Shown here one piece after another: positions 6,122 through 9,899 of a stretch of DNA of 9,899 bases. The stretch lies in assembly GCA_015520115.1 (NCBI GenBank), contig WAQS01000293.1, positions 1-9,899 on the forward strand, written 5' to 3'. The stretch's first letter is position 1. Each line of letters opens with the position of its first letter. The notes below the pieces were generated by a model. The model worked only from the letters and a program-made list of their open reading frames with translations, had not been told where the DNA came from and did no database searches. The position numbers were made by a program, and so were the translations under genes. Origin of the DNA: Ferroglobus sp. Its GTDB lineage: Archaea; Halobacteriota; Archaeoglobi; Archaeoglobales; Archaeoglobaceae.

Positions 6122-8484
6122 GAGAGGCTATTTTACTCCTGAGCGTTCTGCTTCTTTTCATATTCATCTCCTCCCTTGACTTCAGCAACACCCAGATGGG
6201 TGGTTTGAGGGGCTTCAAGCTAATCGAAAATATAACGGGCGGAGCTGAAAGTTCGGAAAGTTTTGAAAAATTAGCCGATCTAAATTCCTTCTCCAATCAA
6301 GCAAGAAAGCCGCTTTTCTACGTGGAAGGACTTGATTCCGAACATTACCTTTTGAGGACCGGTGTTAGCACGACTTACGAAAACGGAGTTTGGATAAACG
6401 ACAGAAAGTACGGAGATGCTATGAAAAGGACGTTGGGTGGAAAAACGTTCAAAGTAACTCCCATAGCTCCCCTCGACTTCGTTCCGGTAACGAAAGACAC
6501 TCTCTACGTGACCCTTCAAGCCGAGTACAATTCCTCCGGAAGTGTTTACAGAGGGAAGGTTAGAGAAAGTTACTACGGTTTCATCGGAGAGAAAGAGGAG
6601 AGAGCGGAGAGAACAAAGATAATCATGGACGATTACGAGTTCGAAAAAATAAAAAATCTCGCTGAAAGGATAACCAGAGAGGCGAAGAGCGATTACGAGA
6701 AGTTGAAAAGAATAGAGAAATTTCTCGAAAGAAATTACGAATACTCCCACCTTTACTCGAATGGAAAAGAAGATCCGGTCTACAGATTTCTCTTCGTTGA
6801 GAAAAAAGGTGTCTGCAAGCACTTCGCTTCAGCTTTCATAGTAATGGCTGAAAGCATAGGTATCCCGGCAAGAGCCGTTTTCGGATTCTCGGTCGAGGGA
6901 ACTCCAAGAAACCAGACGGTCTTTTCGGATCAAGCTCACATGTGGGCTGAGGCTTTTGTTGACGGAAAGTGGATAGAGTTCGACCCAACGCCAGCGTCAA
7001 GAGGAAAGCTCCCCACGGAAACGGAAATAGTTGAGGTGAGCGAAGAGGTTGTGAGCGGAGGGGAGCTGAAAATTAAAGGAGTTGTTATTTCGGAAAGAGC
7101 CGTTGACGGCTTTGTCGAAGTTTACATAGGAAAGGAGAAGAAACCCGAAATTTTACTCGGATTGCTGAAAGTGACGGACGGAAAATTTGAGGGGAAGCTG
7201 AAAGTACCGGGAATTAGGGGAGAATACAACGTCTTAGCCCACTTCACCGGAACTTTTGCCTTCGAGGAATCATGGAGCGATCCGGTCGTTAAAATCTACG
7301 AGGTTCCGGAAATCTCTGTCTCCTCACCGAGATTCGTCCCGAAAAATTACGTTTTCGAGGGAAGAATTAGCGTTGAAAATGCAACGATACTCGTTTACGT
7401 TGACGGAATGCTTGTGAAAGAAGTTACAGCGAAAAACGGCACTTTCGAAGTTCCGCTCAATCTAACCGAAGGAGAGCACGAAATAAGATTCTACTACCCC
7501 GGTGAAGAATTTATCAAACCGGCTGAGGCTAAAATCAAAGTTTACTCCGGAGACTTTGTTATCGAAAGCGAGGTGGCAGAAGTTGGTAGGGGTTTCAACC
7601 TCAGCGTTAAAGTTGGTGGAGCAGACTATACTGGAGAAATCTTCATCGACGGGAAGGAGCTTTTCGTCGAAAACGGTAGGGTTTTCGTTCCAGTAGCCTT
7701 CGAAAAAGCCGGATACCACGAGCTCAACGTATCCATCGGGGAGTTTAAAACGAGGATAAAGGTTAAAGTTATGGACAGAATTTACGTAGAGCTTGAAAAC
7801 GACAAGCTTAAAGTTTTCGACAGCTTTTCAGGTTACAACGGAGAGATTATCGTGAACGGAAAAAAAGTTAGAGTTGAAAACGGCTACGCTAACGTAAACT
7901 TCTCCTGGGAGTACCACGTTATTTTTCAGGGAGACGAATTTCACTACCCGGCTGAGTTCAAAATAAAAAGATCACCTCCTTGGTATCTCCTTCTACTCCC
8001 CTTTCTGAGCCTCCTAATTTTGTTCAAAAAACCGAATTTCGGAATCGAGTTCCTTAAAGAGGAAAGAGACTTGCCAAACATTTGGAAGGTTAACGAGGAG
8101 GTCTCTTTCGTTACTGTAAACTGTAACGCATGGATGAACGGAAGAGTTGTTGATTCACCCCTAATTTTTGAGAGGAGAGGAAAATACGAAGTGGTTGCTT
8201 TGAAGAGGAGAGCATTCGTGACCTTTAAAAAGAGCTACGAAGTTGAAATTGTCGATGACTACGGAGAAGCTGTCGTGAAGTTGCTCGAAAAGCTGGAAAG
8301 CTCTCTTAAAAGCCAAGGACACAAAACAGAGTGGATGACCGCAAGAGAGATCGCAAGTCTTCTCGGTTTGAAGGACGAAGAATTCATAAAGATATTCGAA
8401 GACTACAGATACGGGAAAAGAAAAGGATACAGAAGAGAGGATTTCGTTAGAGTTTGGAGGAACGTAAGGGGTGTCATAAGTTGA
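6118..8484 (+). CDS. Membrane-anchored transglutaminase-like protein with Ig-like repeats and cytoplasmic tail
   Basis: A 788-residue TgpA-like protein. An N-terminal helix (about 4-20) is followed by an outside region; residues 63-92 ('KPLFYVEG', 'YLLRTGVSTTYENGVW') resemble the segment preceding the catalytic core in TgpA proteins. The transglutaminase/papain-fold core spans about 175-292, with a complete triad: Cys233 (GVCKHFA), His274 (AHMWAEAF) and Asp289 (EFDPT). Residues about 315-617 are beta-rich and include three units of an 'I-V-D/N-G-K ... V-E-N-G' pattern (near 425-475, 506-552 and 575-617), suggesting Ig-like extracellular domains. A second helix lies at about 621-636. The last ~150 residues are charged and end in a helical part with 'EWMTAREIASLLGL' and 'FEDYRYGKRKG', like the DUF4129 tail of TgpA. 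Such proteins act as proteases, amidases or cross-linkers; the chemistry here is unknown. Start and stop both overlap neighbours by four bases. Confidence 0.9.
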   Translation: MREAILLLSVLLLFIFISSLDFSNTQMGGLRGFKLIENITGGAESSESFEKLADLNSFSNQARKPLFYVEGLDSEHYLLRTGVSTTYENGVWINDRKYGDAMKRTLGGKTFKVTPIAPLDFVPVTKDTLYVTLQAEYNSSGSVYRGKVRESYYGFIGEKEERAERTKIIMDDYEFEKIKNLAERITREAKSDYEKLKRIEKFLERNYEYSHLYSNGKEDPVYRFLFVEKKGVCKHFASAFIVMAESIGIPARAVFGFSVEGTPRNQTVFSDQAHMWAEAFVDGKWIEFDPTPASRGKLPTETEIVEVSEEVVSGGELKIKGVVISERAVDGFVEVYIGKEKKPEILLGLLKVTDGKFEGKLKVPGIRGEYNVLAHFTGTFAFEESWSDPVVKIYEVPEISVSSPRFVPKNYVFEGRISVENATILVYVDGMLVKEVTAKNGTFEVPLNLTEGEHEIRFYYPGEEFIKPAEAKIKVYSGDFVIESEVAEVGRGFNLSVKVGGADYTGEIFIDGKELFVENGRVFVPVAFEKAGYHELNVSIGEFKTRIKVKVMDRIYVELENDKLKVFDSFSGYNGEIIVNGKKVRVENGYANVNFSWEYHVIFQGDEFHYPAEFKIKRSPPWYLLLLPFLSLLILFKKPNFGIEFLKEERDLPNIWKVNEEVSFVTVNCNAWMNGRVVDSPLIFERRGKYEVVALKRRAFVTFKKSYEVEIVDDYGEAVVKLLEKLESSLKSQGHKTEWMTAREIASLLGLKDEEFIKIFEDYRYGKRKGYRREDFVRVWRNVRGVIS

Positions 8485-9374
8485 TAAGAGCTCTGATAGT
8501 GGCAGCGATATACGCTTTAGCGTACTACTACCTGAAATGGAACGAACTGCTCATTGCGATGGTATTTTCGGTCCTGTATTTCGCTATAAAAAGAAGTTTT
8601 CGCCATCTCTTTATGCCCCCGGCAGTTTACTATCTTCTCGTTCCGATCGCAAAGCAGCTAAACTTCCCCCTGCCCAATGAAATAATACTTCTGCTCTTTT
8701 CTCTCGCCCTTCTCAGAGTCGATTTCGGAAAGTACCAGAGCTTTTCGATAGCGACTTCGGTTATCCTTCTCCTTCTCTCCGGATTTTTCCTCAAAGATAA
8801 GTTACCCTTCGGGAATTACTTCTTTTTGCTAATTGTAGCTTTGACAGCTGTGATCTTCGTCACCGTTCTCCTTCCAGAATTGAGCGGAAAACTTGAATTC
8901 CTCAGGAATTTGAGGGGAACGGTACTTCTTCTCTCATTTGCTATCGTCATTTACTCATCTCTGAGGGATTTAATTCCGCTTCCTCCGATGAGAGATTTCG
9001 CTGACTGGATAGTCGTTTCTCTGCTCGTCCTCAAAACTGTGTCGGCAATTAGAAGCGAAATCGTTGAGGAAGAATTAATCAAAGAGGTCAGAAGGTTTGA
9101 AGGAGACGTCGAAAGAATAAACAACGCTGAGAGGCTCTTTCTCGATTTTGGCGTGAAAGACCGACTGATATTCAGTCTATCAGAAGTTCTATTCAAGTCG
9201 GGTTTTAACTCTGAGGAGGTGGCTGAAATCCTCAAACCGCTTATTTACTATTCGGACAGAAAAATTCCGAAGTACGCTTTCTCTTGGGAGAAGAAGAGAA
9301 TTGAGAGAGCAAATAGAAAGAGGAGAGAAGAGGTAATTAACGAAATTAAGAGGAGGATGGAGGAGATTAGATGA
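8481..9374 (+). CDS. Polytopic membrane protein with charged C-terminal domain, function unknown
   Basis: I do not recognise this protein. From TTG at 8481 it has 297 residues. Hydrophobic segments near 3-18, 22-37, 45-57, 67-79, 88-104, 111-131, 146-160 and 174-190 predict seven or eight membrane helices. The last ~105 residues are soluble, highly charged and helical, ending in a strongly basic/acidic stretch ('KKRIERANRKRREE' and after), and are probably cytoplasmic. The TTG start is chosen because it overlaps the preceding stop as TTGA, like the ATGA junctions of its neighbours, and GGGGTG lies seven bases upstream. A TTG at 8454 would add nine charged residues and overlap the previous gene by 31 bases, which is less convincing. 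Its stop overlaps the MoxR start. It sits between transglutaminase and ATPase, so it may join the membrane complex, with its tail available to the ATPase; this is conjecture. Confidence 0.85.
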   Translation: MIRALIVAAIYALAYYYLKWNELLIAMVFSVLYFAIKRSFRHLFMPPAVYYLLVPIAKQLNFPLPNEIILLLFSLALLRVDFGKYQSFSIATSVILLLLSGFFLKDKLPFGNYFFLLIVALTAVIFVTVLLPELSGKLEFLRNLRGTVLLLSFAIVIYSSLRDLIPLPPMRDFADWIVVSLLVLKTVSAIRSEIVEEELIKEVRRFEGDVERINNAERLFLDFGVKDRLIFSLSEVLFKSGFNSEEVAEILKPLIYYSDRKIPKYAFSWEKKRIERANRKRREEVINEIKRRMEEIR

Positions 9375-9899
9375 TCAGAAACGTGTGTGAAAAAATAGTT
9401 GAAGAAGTTAAGAAAATTTTCGTTTCGAGTAGCGATGTCGTTGAGAAAACGCTTGCAGCAGCATTGTGCAACGGCAACGTTCTCTTCGAAGACTATCCCG
9501 GTTTAGGAAAAACTCTGCTCGCAAAAGCTTTCGCAAGGGTTATAGGAGCTGAGTACAGAAGAATACAGTTCACTCCAGATTTATTGCCAGCAGACATAAC
9601 TGGAACCAAAGTTTTCAGGAACGGAAGATTCGAACTCGTCAAAGGGCCGATTTTTACCAACGTCCTTTTAGCTGACGAAATCAACAGAAGCCCGCCGAAA
9701 ACCCAAGCTGCGTTGCTTGAAGCTATGGAAGAAAGGCAAGTGACGATAGAAGGAGAAACTCTAAAGCTTCCGGAACCTTTCTTCGTCATAGCCACTCAAA
9801 ATCCTATAGAGCAGGAGGGGACATATCCGCTTCCGGAGGCTCAGCTCGACAGGTTTTTGATAAGGTTAAAGCCCGGTTATCCGAAGAGCGTTGAAGAGG
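9371..9899 (+). CDS. MoxR-family AAA+ ATPase (C-terminus off window)
   Basis: The first 176 residues of a MoxR-type ATPase are present; members are usually a little over 300 residues, so nearly half is missing to the right. Visible motifs are Walker A 'EDYPGLGKT' (40-48), the family block 'QFTPDLLPADITGT' (66-79), Walker B 'LLADEINRSPPKTQAALLEAM' in outline (99-119) with Asp102-Glu103, sensor 1 Asn144 in 'ATQNPIEQEGTYPLPEAQLD', and Arg161 in the following 'DRF'. MoxR ATPases are cytoplasmic ring chaperones that act with vWA/DUF58 partners, often to mature or activate protein complexes. The ATG overlaps the previous stop (ATGA, 9371-9374) and follows GGAGGAG at 9359-9365. All catalytic motifs seen are intact. 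Being last in the chain rather than first is notable, though more genes may follow beyond the edge. Family identity is secure. Confidence 0.96.
   Translation, partial: MIRNVCEKIVEEVKKIFVSSSDVVEKTLAAALCNGNVLFEDYPGLGKTLLAKAFARVIGAEYRRIQFTPDLLPADITGTKVFRNGRFELVKGPIFTNVLLADEINRSPPKTQAALLEAMEERQVTIEGETLKLPEPFFVIATQNPIEQEGTYPLPEAQLDRFLIRLKPGYPKSVEE

Noticed and set aside
6280..6822. 180-codon minus-strand frame inside the transglutaminase gene
   Set aside because: It is antisense to a strongly supported coding region that contains the domain motifs, with no homologous features of its own.
8454..8480. Upstream TTG start for the polytopic membrane protein
   Set aside because: It would overlap the previous gene by 31 bases and add a charged extension; TTG at 8481 has a well-spaced GGGGTG and the same four-base overlap type as its neighbours.
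1..9899. CRISPR arrays, tRNA/rRNA genes, insertion sequences
   Set aside because: No regularly spaced repeats, RNA-gene cores, transposase motifs or terminal inverted repeats were seen; nearly the whole window is filled by ordinary coding regions.

Overview
The window looks archaeal and is most plausibly from an Archaeoglobales genome. Composition is moderately AT-rich. Start sites carry strong GGAGG/GGTGA Shine-Dalgarno signals, one operon seems to start with a leaderless GTG, and TATA-like boxes precede the operons. A Tat-exported molybdoenzyme with a multiheme-type lipoprotein also fits anaerobic hyperthermophiles such as Ferroglobus or Archaeoglobus. The genus is an inference from style and content, not from a database match.

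Left half, minus strand (4149 down to 1): an anaerobic respiratory gene set. In transcription order it encodes a Tat-signal molybdopterin oxidoreductase catalytic subunit of the PsrA/PhsA/TtrA/ArrA type (1546-4149), a four-cluster ferredoxin-like electron-transfer subunit (848-1534), a small lipoprotein with two c-type haem motifs (429-848), and a TorD/DmsD-type maturation chaperone cut by the left edge (1-400). A simple reading is an exported reductase: the catalytic subunit carries the FeS partner through Tat, electrons pass through the FeS clusters, and the lipoprotein cytochrome links the complex to the membrane or to an external donor or acceptor. No NrfD/PsrC-type membrane subunit lies between these genes. 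The substrate cannot be fixed from sequence alone.

Middle (4150-4421): a 272-base divergent intergenic region with TATA-like elements for both directions and several short dyads, including a perfect 13-bp odd palindrome. No RNA gene or convincing small ORF was seen.

Right half, plus strand (4422 to the end): five genes joined by four 4-base stop/start overlaps. They encode a membrane-anchored DUF58 protein, a five-helix membrane protein, a large membrane-anchored transglutaminase-like protein with Ig-like repeats and a cytoplasmic tail, a polytopic membrane protein with a charged C-terminal domain, and a MoxR-type AAA+ ATPase cut by the right edge. MoxR, DUF58 and transglutaminase recur together in bacteria and archaea as a chaperone/cell-envelope module of poorly known function. 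Here the usual TgpA-like membrane transglutaminase appears split into a separate helix-bundle protein and a single-anchor enzyme. This module is the part of the window most likely to hold undescribed biology.
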